48,420 bases of DNA, taken from the NCBI GenBank assembly GCA_949840955.1, contig CATKXV010000012.1, positions 1 through 48,420 on the forward strand, written 5' to 3'. Below, one piece after another: positions 26,201-33,468 of the stretch (its first letter is position 1; each line of letters starts with the position of its first letter). The DNA is from an uncultured Anaeroplasmataceae bacterium. GTDB lineage: Bacteria; Bacillota_I; Bacilli_A; Acholeplasmatales; Anaeroplasmataceae. The notes under the pieces were generated by a model. The model was not told where the DNA came from, ran no database searches, and saw only the letters and a program-made list of their open reading frames with translations. Both the position numbers and the translations under genes were made by a program.

Positions 26201-26326
26201 TAATGAGGGAACTTCTGGAGTTGAAGGCTCTGTAGCATCTTCTGCGTTAGATGTTAGACCCCCCCCTAGGGCACAAAGTGCACTTAGCATTGCTGCACTT
26301 AAAAATAATTTTTTGAATTTTTTCAT
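23207..26326 (-). CDS. Large surface glycan-binding protein with two InlB repeats and a membrane anchor
   Basis: 1039 residues. Signal peptide (about 1-28), a concanavalin/LamG-like domain (about 45-270), Ig-like domains, a galactose-binding-like module (about 480-670), Big_2 repeats (about 675-850), two InlB B repeats (about 845-985), a Pro/Thr linker (DDPTPTPNPTPDTP), a membrane helix and KKKEPKDKE. No catalytic domain is apparent, so it probably captures polysaccharide for the lyase encoded next. A run of eight G (coding strand) codes for Gly21-Gly23 in the signal peptide and could switch the gene on and off by slippage. It starts 74 bases after the permease stop with no terminator between. 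Confidence 0.87.
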   Translation of the reverse strand: MKKFKKLFLSAAMLSALCALGGGLTSNAEDATEPSTPEVPSLTENFSFAEEFDYGDGTIDAYGGANNHNIYANNKQALISTKLEKKDDLEVLTINTLKDGSQSGKISFRDNAAAPNLYNKEGGAMVLKFKFNIDHGREQQFGLYFHANDGLGAAKSYELLRMRDNGTFYRVKAGDNSAWIQITTLKDRVTKNAWHEATFILQDKGDLLPDGKSQDKIIGFLDGQFIYETNFGDGDNFQGKLTEFFYNLPTSNTSADINAYIDYIRIGDYNAPVATAPTVEDVKVSIPFDLEPTITGSDSNYLPSVVPGYTIDFSLNDTKLTSSTENGVTVYKSGEEAIIQCENGKYVGLKTVENLKATFTFDADFINPVDVTFDVAENRDPIPVTDITTDKVVINDTITLGVGESFDLSKIFKAYPTTADDITLEYTNSDDTVVGLDNYILTGVATGTAKVTVTALGGENVTKEITVVVTKGVYDALNGYTLEDVWDEPNKTLHGYTSKTHKNKQYSHTNVVADDLFGLAIKIAGTGGANQGGSHLDLHLPLANLTANKDYKLTGWVKMDITAASPTGRIDFKLYNYFDAGKGNYEYSPMSAPYYVIKKNEIGETKNGWVYVETGPINFDPNALDRDYIGLKIELGTWDTQTGVDAYITHLNLVELDDVKTTGWEITDSSNKIIVTDNAITQKVGSTYQINAVPVPSAGVVNATYASSDETIATVDATGLVTFLDKSGNVTITITNGDVKKTVSFVVNKPATEVTVDASVELSLGDVFKELNITVTPADATSILSAEVADDTICAVDITGGKLQIVPMAIGSTTITILVSDNPSLTKTVTVVVKGYTVTFDVKGHGTAPEKVENVTQLPAELTSLTAEGWIFGGWFLDEDCTQAAEANAAIEANVTLYAKWTAEAPTTFTVTYNVNGHGTAPAKAENVTALPQTLPTVTAEGYTFDGWYVDAECTTKATAGAELTSDVTLYAKWTKVPTETPGEDDPTPTPNPTPDTPKDSSVNVVAIVVPIVVVVVLAVAGVLVYFFVFKKKEPKDKE
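23400..23825 (-). repeat. Two InlB B-repeat units in the surface binding protein
   Basis: Two units with TVTFDVKGHGTAPEK and TVTYNVNGHGTAPAK, each followed by a GW(I/Y)F(G/D)GW core and ending LYAKWT. They are closer to each other than to the units in the beta-helix protein, so duplication within this gene is recent. Confidence 0.85.
26259..26266. repeat. G8 homopolymer tract in the signal peptide of the surface binding protein
   Basis: Eight consecutive C on the plus strand (G on the coding strand) encode Gly21-Gly23. It is a rare base run for such AT-rich DNA and sits early in a surface gene, where a one-base slip would end translation. Confidence 0.7.
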
Positions 26327-26400
26327 TTTTTTCTTTTCCTTTCTTTTTTGATTTTTTTGCTTGAATTGTTTAGTTATTTTCTCGTTCTCACCTTTCCTTT

Positions 26401-27321
26401 TTATTTAACTGATCCAACCATAACTCCCTTTTTGAAATACTTTTGTATGAATGGGAAGATTATCATGATTGGGACAATAGCTATAATTATCAATGCATAG
26501 GCTGAAACGGTACCTTCAAATAAGTTCCCTGAATCGCCTGTGTTTTGAAGCAATTTCTTTACTAATACCTGTAATGGATAAAGCTTATCCTTTTGCAATA
26601 CAAGCTCTGCCCAGAAATAACCATTCCAACGATCAATCGCATAGAATAAGCCTACAGTTGTAATGGCAGGTCCACTTGCTGGAATATATATACTTGTAAG
26701 CATTCTGAAGTGAGATGCTCCATCTAGCTGTGCTGATTCATCAATATCCGTTGGTATTGCCGCAAAATACGTTCGAAGTAATATAACATTGTAGGCCGAG
26801 AATGCAAAAGGAATGAGGATACCTAGCATATTTCCCATAAGTCCTAAGTTATCAATATTGGTATAGGTTGCTATCATACCTGGCTTAAGCCACATGGTTA
26901 ATACTACGATAATGGTAAATACCTTTATTACCTTTAAGCCTCTTCTGGATAATACATAGGCACAGGTTATACTTAAGAATAAACTGATTGCCGTACCTAA
27001 AAGGGTATATAGGGCTGTATTTCCATAGGCTCTCCAAATATCTCGATTTGTTAAATGCTCTACAATATATTCCATTGTAAATCCTTGTGGAATGATTAAA
27101 AACTTTCTTGCATTGATTGCTTCTCTAAAATTCACAGGATTACTTACAGCGGAAATAAATATATAAAATATCGGATAAAGCATAACTAGGGAAAGAACAA
27201 TCAGCAATACGTTGTTGATAACACCTAAGATGTAGTCTGCCGTTAGCTTTTTCTTAAAGCGTTCCATTGCTGTAGCTTGATTTGCACTTGTAGATTTGTG
27301 CTTTGCAAAAATATTTTTCAT
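26401..27321 (-). CDS. lplC: ABC importer permease, LplC/CUT1 type
   Basis: 306 residues from the ATG at 27321, which has AAAGGAGGGG upstream; the longer in-frame start at 27381 lies inside the other permease gene. Six membrane helices are visible (from VLLIVLSLVMLYPIFYIFIS to ALIIIAIVPIMIIFPFI). The inner-loop EAA motif is DESAQLDGASHFRMLTSIYIPASGPA. With the second permease it forms the channel for unsaturated oligosaccharides and would be powered by the MsmK-type ATPase at 6396-7493. Confidence 0.93.
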   Translation of the reverse strand: MKNIFAKHKSTSANQATAMERFKKKLTADYILGVINNVLLIVLSLVMLYPIFYIFISAVSNPVNFREAINARKFLIIPQGFTMEYIVEHLTNRDIWRAYGNTALYTLLGTAISLFLSITCAYVLSRRGLKVIKVFTIIVVLTMWLKPGMIATYTNIDNLGLMGNMLGILIPFAFSAYNVILLRTYFAAIPTDIDESAQLDGASHFRMLTSIYIPASGPAITTVGLFYAIDRWNGYFWAELVLQKDKLYPLQVLVKKLLQNTGDSGNLFEGTVSAYALIIIAIVPIMIIFPFIQKYFKKGVMVGSVK

Positions 27322-27334
27322 CTTATCCCCTCCT

Positions 27335-28327
27335 TTACCATAATTGAGTATCTGATACTTTTTTCGCGATACGGTTAACAATGGTTACTAAAACAATCGC
27401 TACAACAGCATCAAATAGTCCTATGGTTGCTGCCATACCATAATTAGGCTGTCCAACCTGTGGACTTAAGCTGACATTATACACATACGTAGATATAATT
27501 TCAGAAACTGGCTTATTGTCAATTGTTTGAAGCAATAGAACCTTTTCGTATCCCATAGATAATAATTTACCAATCTTCAATATCAAGGTAATGATAATCG
27601 TTGGTGCAATTCCTGGAAGGGTTACATGGAAAATTTGTCGGAATTTACCAGCACCATCCATAGATGCAGCCTCATAAAGGGATGTATCAATTGCAGACAA
27701 TGCTGCAAGATAAATCAAGGAATTATATCCAATCGTCTGCCACAGCTCCATAATGGCATAAATCCATCGGAAGGCTGCTGTATTATTTAATAAATTCTGT
27801 CTTGGTACACCAAACCATGAAAGAATATTAATAATCATACCTGTATCTGCTTTTAAAAATTCAATTGTCATATTGCAGACAACAACTGCTGAAATAAAGA
27901 ATGGTAGGAAGGTTGTTGTTTGTGCGACACCCTTAACAACCCTACTCTTGGATTCATAAATCATTATAGCAAGTAAGATTGCTGCTGGGAAACCAATAAC
28001 CAAAACCAAAACATTCAGCAACAGGGTATTTCCAAGTAAGGACCAAAACCCATCCATAGTGAAGAATTCAATATAATTCGTTAGACCTATGAATTTGGAT
28101 CCAAAAACCCCCTTAGTTGTACTATAATCCTGAAATGACATTAAAACATTGGAAATAAATGGAATGAACACAAACATAATCATCCAAATCAAGGCTGGTA
28201 GAAATAAAATATAAATCTGCCAGTTGTATTTCATATGCTTTTTGAAATCCATTCCAAAATTTGTCATTTTCTCTTTAAACTTATTTACTTTTTCTTCTTG
28301 ATTGTTTTCTAAGATTTCTGCTTCCAT
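27335..28327 (-). CDS. lplB: ABC importer permease, LplB/CUT1 type
   Basis: 330 residues from the ATG at 28327 (AGGAGGT upstream); the start at 28354 would overlap the GH88 gene end and has no ribosome site. Six helices begin with IYILFLPALIWMIMFVFIPFI. The EAA loop is YEAASMDGAGKFRQIFHVTLPGIAPT. LplB-type permeases pair with large lipoprotein binding proteins such as the one at 17026-18585. It lies 13 bases before the lplC start. Confidence 0.93.
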   Translation of the reverse strand: MEAEILENNQEEKVNKFKEKMTNFGMDFKKHMKYNWQIYILFLPALIWMIMFVFIPFISNVLMSFQDYSTTKGVFGSKFIGLTNYIEFFTMDGFWSLLGNTLLLNVLVLVIGFPAAILLAIMIYESKSRVVKGVAQTTTFLPFFISAVVVCNMTIEFLKADTGMIINILSWFGVPRQNLLNNTAAFRWIYAIMELWQTIGYNSLIYLAALSAIDTSLYEAASMDGAGKFRQIFHVTLPGIAPTIIITLILKIGKLLSMGYEKVLLLQTIDNKPVSEIISTYVYNVSLSPQVGQPNYGMAATIGLFDAVVAIVLVTIVNRIAKKVSDTQLW

Positions 28328-28335
28328 AATACCTC

Positions 28336-29562
28336 CTACCAATATGGATTCCAATCCTTATATAGTCTCATCAATAATTCTACAAAGAAGTAATCTCCAA
28401 AAATTACATATTCTTCTATTCCTAAATTTCCATGATAGAAATATACTCCACTTTTTAAGATACCCTCTTGATTTGTACCTAAATATTTTTGGGATAGCGC
28501 TTTCGTTATGGCAAGACAAGCATTATAATAGACCTTTTTTAACTCATCTGTTTCCTCTAGGCTATTGGATAACTCCAATAATCCTATAGCTGCAATAGCT
28601 GCTGCACTGGTATCTCTTTGTCCATCATCCTCTGTGAAGATTAAATCCCAATTACATACCTTATCCTTTGGTAATCGATTTAAAAAGTAGTTTGCTAGGC
28701 ACTTTGCTTTTTCTAAAAATATCTTATCCTTGGTGTAGGTATAGGATATTGGGAAGCCCATAATTCCCCATGCCTGTCCTCTAGCCCAGCAGGATTCATC
28801 AGAATAGCCTTGATGAGTAGATCCAAATCTTGGCTTTCCTGTTTCTGTATCCATATGGAACGTATGATACGTAGAAGCATCTTCTCTTATGATGTATTGA
28901 CTTGCTGTAGTTGCATGATTATACGCCATTTGATAATACTGCTTATCTGGCTCAAATTGATCTGCGAAATATAACAAAGGGATATTTAAATTACAATCAA
29001 TAATCATTCTTCCTCTTTGGTTTTCATCATTCATATCTCCCCATGCCTGCAAGATTTTTGCTTTATCAATGTATCGATTGGATAATAGCTTTGCAGCCAT
29101 CAAAGAGGTTTCTAACGCTCTTTTAGACCCTGTTACCTTGTAATCCGCTACGGTAGACAAGCTATATAGGAAGCCTAAATCGTGATGATTTAATCCAGCC
29201 TTATTTTGATCTTCATTGTAATACCGATCGATACGCTCTCTAAAGGATTCAGAATGCTTTTTTGCCTCTAGCATGTATTTTTCATTTCCTGTATATTCAT
29301 ACATAAGCCAAAGGATTCCTGTCCAAAAGGAGGTTGTCCAAATACTTTCATTATTGGATGCATCCCATTCTAAATTCCCTACACTTCCATAGACATAATC
29401 CTTACTACAGGCTCTTGGAAAAGAATCATCATGAAATTTTAACATCATATGATCCACAATATGTACAACCTTATCTAAGGTTTCAGCAACCTCTGCCTTA
29501 GTAAAGTTGGGTGTTGAATAAAACTCCTTGTTTTTAATTTCTTCTAAAATGACTTTACTCAT
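28336..29562 (-). CDS. GH88 unsaturated glucuronyl hydrolase
   Basis: 408 residues, no signal peptide, so cytoplasmic. It removes the unsaturated uronic acid left by lyases from the end of glycosaminoglycan oligosaccharides by hydration of its double bond, releasing a hexosamine or shorter oligosaccharide and 5-keto-4-deoxyuronate. Asp128 in NHHDLGFLYSL and Asp189 in GRMIIDCNLN are 61 apart, the same gap as the catalytic pair D88/D149 of the Bacillus enzyme. CWARGQAWGIMGF and DTSAAAIAAIGLLEL are further family marks. AAAGGAG precedes the ATG. It is second in the operon and the clearest pointer to the substrate class. Confidence 0.94.
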   Translation of the reverse strand: MSKVILEEIKNKEFYSTPNFTKAEVAETLDKVVHIVDHMMLKFHDDSFPRACSKDYVYGSVGNLEWDASNNESIWTTSFWTGILWLMYEYTGNEKYMLEAKKHSESFRERIDRYYNEDQNKAGLNHHDLGFLYSLSTVADYKVTGSKRALETSLMAAKLLSNRYIDKAKILQAWGDMNDENQRGRMIIDCNLNIPLLYFADQFEPDKQYYQMAYNHATTASQYIIREDASTYHTFHMDTETGKPRFGSTHQGYSDESCWARGQAWGIMGFPISYTYTKDKIFLEKAKCLANYFLNRLPKDKVCNWDLIFTEDDGQRDTSAAAIAAIGLLELSNSLEETDELKKVYYNACLAITKALSQKYLGTNQEGILKSGVYFYHGNLGIEEYVIFGDYFFVELLMRLYKDWNPYW

Positions 29563-29577
29563 AGTGTTCTCCTTTCC

Positions 29578-30369
29578 TTAAGATTTTATCTCTAATCCCC
29601 ATGCTTCAAATTGCGTTAAAGCAGGAAATTCAGAAACATCATTTGCTTTTATTAGCTTTCTTAATACAATTGAATTTACCCTTTTAGGCTCAAATTGAAT
29701 ACTTTGCCTCTGAGCTGTTTTTTCTAGTTTCATCTTTATGCTTGACCCATCGGAAAAGGCAAGCTCAGCAGAGGTCCAGTAGCTATCATGTGGAAAGTCT
29801 GCCCGTAAGGTTAATACAACCTCATCAATCAAAACATCTCGACCAAAATCAAGCTTGAACTCAGCATTTGGGTTTTTATTAATCCCCCAGCTTTGGTAAG
29901 GGAATGCTCCATGAGATTCGTTAAAGAAAAAACCATCAATTGCATTTCTACTCGCAAATACACATTCATTTCTGGTTTCTACATTCGCAGAGGAATGAGG
30001 GAAATACGTATCATTTTCATGCTGGTCATATGGATTCAATGCCAAATTTCTACGTTGATAGATTTCTTCCTCCTTAGCCTCTTCTATGGAAATCAAATGA
30101 CAATCTCCATAAAAGGACTTAGGAGAATAGTTCAGTCTCTGATTTGCTGCTGGAATATGATAGATGATGGTAGAGCCTGGTACATATACAATAGAGGCTT
30201 CTATCGTATCCTCAAATTGTATCTTATAATACCCGCCCTTTTTATCACAATCTACAATAATCCAATCTCCATCCTGATATGGATAATTATAAATACAACA
30301 AGGCTTTTCTACTGCTTTACCGATATAAAGTTCATTATTTTGTGCATTAATTACTTTTATTTTCAACAT
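29578..30369 (-). CDS. Cytoplasmic galactose-binding-like (discoidin-fold) protein, first gene of the operon
   Basis: 263 residues, no signal peptide or membrane helix. The first 100 residues are beta-rich with no family I can name. From about residue 108 a discoidin-like domain runs NLALNPYDQH, then FPHSSANVETRNECVFASRNAIDG, PYQSWGINKNPNAEFKLDFG and ADFPHDSYWTSAELAFSDGS. I recall similar proteins next to GH88 and related genes in Firmicutes, so it is probably a conserved helper. Its position, without export, argues against polysaccharide capture outside. It may bind the imported unsaturated oligosaccharide or assist GH88. GGGAGGG lies upstream of the ATG. Confidence 0.8.
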   Translation of the reverse strand: MLKIKVINAQNNELYIGKAVEKPCCIYNYPYQDGDWIIVDCDKKGGYYKIQFEDTIEASIVYVPGSTIIYHIPAANQRLNYSPKSFYGDCHLISIEEAKEEEIYQRRNLALNPYDQHENDTYFPHSSANVETRNECVFASRNAIDGFFFNESHGAFPYQSWGINKNPNAEFKLDFGRDVLIDEVVLTLRADFPHDSYWTSAELAFSDGSSIKMKLEKTAQRQSIQFEPKRVNSIVLRKLIKANDVSEFPALTQFEAWGLEIKS

Positions 30370-30389
30370 TTTATCCCTCCCGATAATGT

Positions 30390-30403
30390 AGAAAGCGTTT
30401 TCT
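30390..30403. promoter_or_regulatory. cre-like operator, AGAAAGCGTTTTCT
   Basis: The 14-mer is a near palindrome and matches the CcpA cre consensus TGWAANCGNTNWCA at 12 of 14 positions, the two outer bases being the mismatches. It lies about 22-35 bases downstream of the likely transcription start, where a bound CcpA or LacI-type protein would block elongation. Catabolite repression of the 18-kb operon is the simplest reading. Confidence 0.6.
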
Positions 30404-30431
30404 TTCTAATGCGATATCCTATTATAGCTCT

Positions 30432-30459
30432 ATTATAACATATTTTTGGAACAAATCAA
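30432..30459 (-). promoter_or_regulatory. Promoter of the uronic-acid polysaccharide operon
   Basis: On the minus strand TTGATT at 30454-30459 and TATAAT at 30432-30437 with a 16-base spacer; start near 30425. No terminator was seen between here and 12062, so nine genes probably share this promoter. Confidence 0.7.
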
Positions 30460-30520
30460 CCATTTTTTCTTATTTTTGTGGAATTTACTCCAAATTAGGA
30501 AATACTTATAGCTTTATCAT

Positions 30521-30548
30521 AAAAAAAGACTTATCCATCGGATAAGTC
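30521..30548 (-). terminator. Rho-independent terminator of the nahK operon
   Basis: On the minus strand GACTTATCC pairs perfectly with GGATAAGTC around a 3-nt loop, followed by seven T. It insulates the polysaccharide operon promoter. Confidence 0.88.
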
Positions 30549-30556
30549 CCTAGCTA

Positions 30557-31636
30557 TTATTTTTGAATTTGCTGAACAATTTCATTTAAATCCTTTAGCT
30601 TTTCATAGATTTCTCTAGCAAGCTTAAATTGTGTGCGGCAGCGCACCAAATTGTGATCCTCATATTTCGTTGCAAAATAGACATCCCCTGCTAAATAATC
30701 TGTTAAAAAGCGCATTCCACATTCCATAGTTAGCAAATAGGCACTATAGGGTAGTAATTCTAGCTCCCTTGGTGTTATTGAATTTTTCACTGAGGAATAG
30801 TATCCCTCTGTATAAGCCTCAAATAGCTCGATATCAAAATGAACAAGATCTAAATTTTTTTCATCCTCTGCTGCTGTTGAGGCACCAAATCGGATAGAGT
30901 CTCCAAAATCGTATAGCATAGAACCTGGCATAATGGTATCCAAATCAATCACTGCACGAGCCTCTAAGGTTTCACTATCCATTAAAATGTTATTTAATTT
31001 CGTATCATTGTGGGTTACTCTTAAAGGAATACTTCCATCCTTTAATCCATGAACTACCACATCTAGATTATCCTTCTGACTTTGCAGAAATTCAATTTCC
31101 TTTAAACAAGTATCTTTTCTTTGGATGCAATCCTTATGAAGCACCTCTAAGAAATCCTGATATCGTTTTGGAGTATTGTGAAAGTCAGGAATGGTTTCTG
31201 TCAACTTAGAAGCATCAAATTCCTTTAAGAAATTTTGAAATTCACCAAAGGCTTTTCCAGAATTATAAAAAACCTTTTTGTCTGTTGCCTTTTGGAAGGT
31301 AATTGTATTTTCTATAAAATCATAGATACGGTAACAGTGAACTGTATTTCCTTGATGAAGCTTTAAGAAGGCTTCATTCTTTTTTGTAGGCACAACATGA
31401 AGCGTTTCGATTCCCTTTGATTCTAAATGCTTCGTTACATAGCAGATATTTTTCATTAAGGAATCTGGATCCTGAAATACATGTGTATTCATTACCTGTA
31501 AGATATATTTTTTTTGAGAGGTTGTAACCAAAAAGGTTTGGTTGATATGTCCTTCTCCATAAGGTCTTATATCCTCTACAGCTCCCTCTAAAGAAAATTC
31601 ACATAAAACGGGGTTAAATTCCTTTATATAATCCAT
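30557..31636 (-). CDS. nahK: N-acetylhexosamine 1-kinase
   Basis: 359 residues, the length I recall for Bifidobacterium longum NahK. It phosphorylates GlcNAc or GalNAc at C1 using ATP. Near-identical family blocks: YGEGHINQTFLVTT, FGEFQNFLKEFDASKLTETI, DGSIPLRVTHNDTKLNNILM (catalytic loop), IDLDTIMPGSMLYDFGDSIR (metal-binding Asp), and LLTMECGMRFLTDYLAGDVY. I chose the ATG at 31636 with GGAGG 11 bases upstream; the TTG at 31654 lies in that ribosome site. It overlaps the nucleotidyltransferase gene by 23 bases. Together they would turn free hexosamine into a UDP-sugar. Confidence 0.93.
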   Translation of the reverse strand: MDYIKEFNPVLCEFSLEGAVEDIRPYGEGHINQTFLVTTSQKKYILQVMNTHVFQDPDSLMKNICYVTKHLESKGIETLHVVPTKKNEAFLKLHQGNTVHCYRIYDFIENTITFQKATDKKVFYNSGKAFGEFQNFLKEFDASKLTETIPDFHNTPKRYQDFLEVLHKDCIQRKDTCLKEIEFLQSQKDNLDVVVHGLKDGSIPLRVTHNDTKLNNILMDSETLEARAVIDLDTIMPGSMLYDFGDSIRFGASTAAEDEKNLDLVHFDIELFEAYTEGYYSSVKNSITPRELELLPYSAYLLTMECGMRFLTDYLAGDVYFATKYEDHNLVRCRTQFKLAREIYEKLKDLNEIVQQIQK

Positions 31637-32456
31637 CCTGAATATATCCTCCAATCGCTTCCTTAATTTCAGCTAAATCCTCTCGATAGGTTATTCCATA
31701 CCATTTATCCTTATTTTCATAGACCTTTACACTAGCAAGTCCTTGATGAACTGCATCAGAAATCACAAGAGGAATATAAAATTCATCCTTTAAAAGGTTT
31801 GCTGTTTGTAAGAATTTCTTATATTCTGCTTCAAGAAAAGGGAAGATATCTGGTGTTAATCCCCATAGGTTCATAGATACAGGTGTATCCTTTGATAAAA
31901 TTTTATCCTCATAGGAACAATCAGAGGCAATCTTTGTATACTCACAAACCTGCTTTAAATATCCGTTTTCTATTTGGCATACACCTCTAGAAACCGTTCC
32001 ATTTTTACTTAGGGTATTTGCTAAAAGGTATGCTGTCATGGCATATTCTCCTTTTTTTGCAGTAGATAAATGCTTCCCAATCTCAAAGAACGCATTTTGT
32101 CCATAATAATCATCCGCATTAATAATCGCAAAAGGCTCATGAACTACATCCTTACAGCACAGAATAGCATGTCCTGTACCAAAAGGCTTAGTTCTTCCAC
32201 TTGGAACACCCTCCATAGATTGCATAACATATTCTACAGGAATTGTTTTAGCAATTCGATTTCCAATCAGCTGCTTAAAATCCTCAGCCATATCCTCTCT
32301 AAGAATGAAGATTACCTTACCAAAACCAGCCTTTTTTGCATCATACACAGAAAAATCTAAAATTCCCTTACCATCCTCTGTGATTGGCTCTGCTTGCTTT
32401 AATCCTCCAAATCGGCTTCCCATACCTGCCGCCATTACTACTAATGTTGGTTTCAT
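31614..32456 (-). CDS. Sugar-1-phosphate nucleotidyltransferase
   Basis: 280 residues. The N-terminal GT-A fold starts VVMAAGMGSRFGGLKQAEPI, the nucleotide-binding signature of NDP-sugar pyrophosphorylases. PFGTGHAILCCKDVV and FAIINADDYYG (metal-binding Asp) follow. It would join a sugar-1-phosphate to UTP or another NTP. Coupled to nahK by a 23-base overlap, its likely substrate is GlcNAc-1-P or GalNAc-1-P, giving UDP-HexNAc. The GlmU acetyltransferase domain is absent. Substrate preference cannot be read from the sequence. Confidence 0.88.
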   Translation of the reverse strand: MKPTLVVMAAGMGSRFGGLKQAEPITEDGKGILDFSVYDAKKAGFGKVIFILREDMAEDFKQLIGNRIAKTIPVEYVMQSMEGVPSGRTKPFGTGHAILCCKDVVHEPFAIINADDYYGQNAFFEIGKHLSTAKKGEYAMTAYLLANTLSKNGTVSRGVCQIENGYLKQVCEYTKIASDCSYEDKILSKDTPVSMNLWGLTPDIFPFLEAEYKKFLQTANLLKDEFYIPLVISDAVHQGLASVKVYENKDKWYGITYREDLAEIKEAIGGYIQDGLYKGI

Positions 32457-32545
32457 ATTTCATCTAGCTCCTTTTATTCTTCTTTTTTATTTTATTATAG
32501 CAAATAAAAAGAAAAAGAAAATAGATTTTTTTCGAAAAAAATTGT

Positions 32546-32576
32546 AAAAAAAAATCTAGTTTATTAATAAACTAGA
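32546..32576 (-). terminator. Second terminator after the YebC-family gene
   Basis: A perfect 22-bp palindrome (32555-32576, arms TCTAGTTTATT and AATAAACTAGA) is followed on the minus strand by nine T. It lies behind the terminator at 32602-32630. Confidence 0.75.
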
Positions 32577-32601
32577 ATTTTAAAAACATTTTTCAAAAAG
32601 G

Positions 32602-32630
32602 ATAAAAATAGGCCTAGAATTTCTAGACCC
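32602..32630 (-). terminator. First terminator after the YebC-family gene
   Basis: On the minus strand GGTCTAG pairs with CTAGGCC around AAATT, followed by TATTTTTAT. Confidence 0.65.
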
Positions 32631-32638
32631 ATTCTCTT

Positions 32639-33370
32639 TTATTCCTCATCGTCTAAAGAAATATTAGCATTATGATATACATCCTGAACATCATCTAATT
32701 CAGAAAGTAAATCCAATAATCTTCTAAACTTTGCCTCATGATCCTCATCTAAATCTACATAATTTGAAGGAACTAGAGTAACAGCAGATTCCTCAAATTC
32801 AAGCTCAGGATTTGCTCCCTCTAATGCAGCTTTAATCGCCTCAAAGTCCTTAGGATCAGCTAAAATTAACGTATTTCCGTCTTCATCTGTTTTGATTTCC
32901 TCACAATCAGCATCTGCCATCATTAAGGCCTCCATTGCCTCATCCTCTGACATTCCACCAAATACAAACTTAGCTTTACGGCTAAACAAATAGCCTACAG
33001 AAGTTCCAATTTGACCTCCTGTTTTATTAAATGCTGTACGGACATCCGTAAAAGTACGATTATCATTATCTGTAGTACATTCTACAATCATCGCTACATT
33101 CCCAGGTCCATATCCCTCATATGTCTTCTCTTTAGATGCTCCTGAAGCAACACCTGCTGCTTTAGCAATCGCACGCTTTATAACATCAGCAGGACACTGA
33201 TCCTTTTTCGCACGTTCAATAACTCTTTTTAAGCTTTGATTCATCTCAGGATCAGGAACACCAGATTTAGCGGCAATAAAAATTTCCTTCCCCCATTTTG
33301 CATATTTAGCAGACTTCATTGCTGCTGTTTTAGCCATAGATGCTGCACGAACCTCATGCGCTCTTCCCAT
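32639..33370 (-). CDS. YebC/PmpR-family protein (YeeI/YeeN type)
   Basis: 243 residues from the ATG at 33370 (GAAAGG upstream). Family blocks: MGRAHEVRAASMAKTAA, YAKWGKEIFIAAKSG, PEMNQSLKRVIERAKKDQ, YEGYGPGNVAMIVECTTDN and GGQIGTSVGYLF. The family was called transcriptional regulators, and recent work links YebC/YeeI proteins to translation of proline-rich stretches on the ribosome. Single gene with its own good promoter and two terminators. Confidence 0.93.
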   Translation of the reverse strand: MGRAHEVRAASMAKTAAMKSAKYAKWGKEIFIAAKSGVPDPEMNQSLKRVIERAKKDQCPADVIKRAIAKAAGVASGASKEKTYEGYGPGNVAMIVECTTDNDNRTFTDVRTAFNKTGGQIGTSVGYLFSRKAKFVFGGMSEDEAMEALMMADADCEEIKTDEDGNTLILADPKDFEAIKAALEGANPELEFEESAVTLVPSNYVDLDEDHEAKFRRLLDLLSELDDVQDVYHNANISLDDEE

Positions 33371-33403
33371 AATAAACACAACCTTTCAGATTTTTACCTT
33401 TCA

Positions 33404-33432
33404 ATTATACAACATAACACGATTTTTTTCAA
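33404..33432 (-). promoter_or_regulatory. Promoter of the YebC-family gene
   Basis: TTGAAA at 33427-33432 and TATAAT at 33404-33409 with a 17-base spacer on the minus strand. Confidence 0.75.
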
Positions 33433-33468
33433 TATTGGAATATAGTTTTCGAAAAAAGTGAAACACGC

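Noticed and set aside
28302-28589. Plus-strand frames opposite GH88 and the permeases
   Set aside because: They overlap strong minus-strand genes with motifs and ribosome sites and show none of their own.
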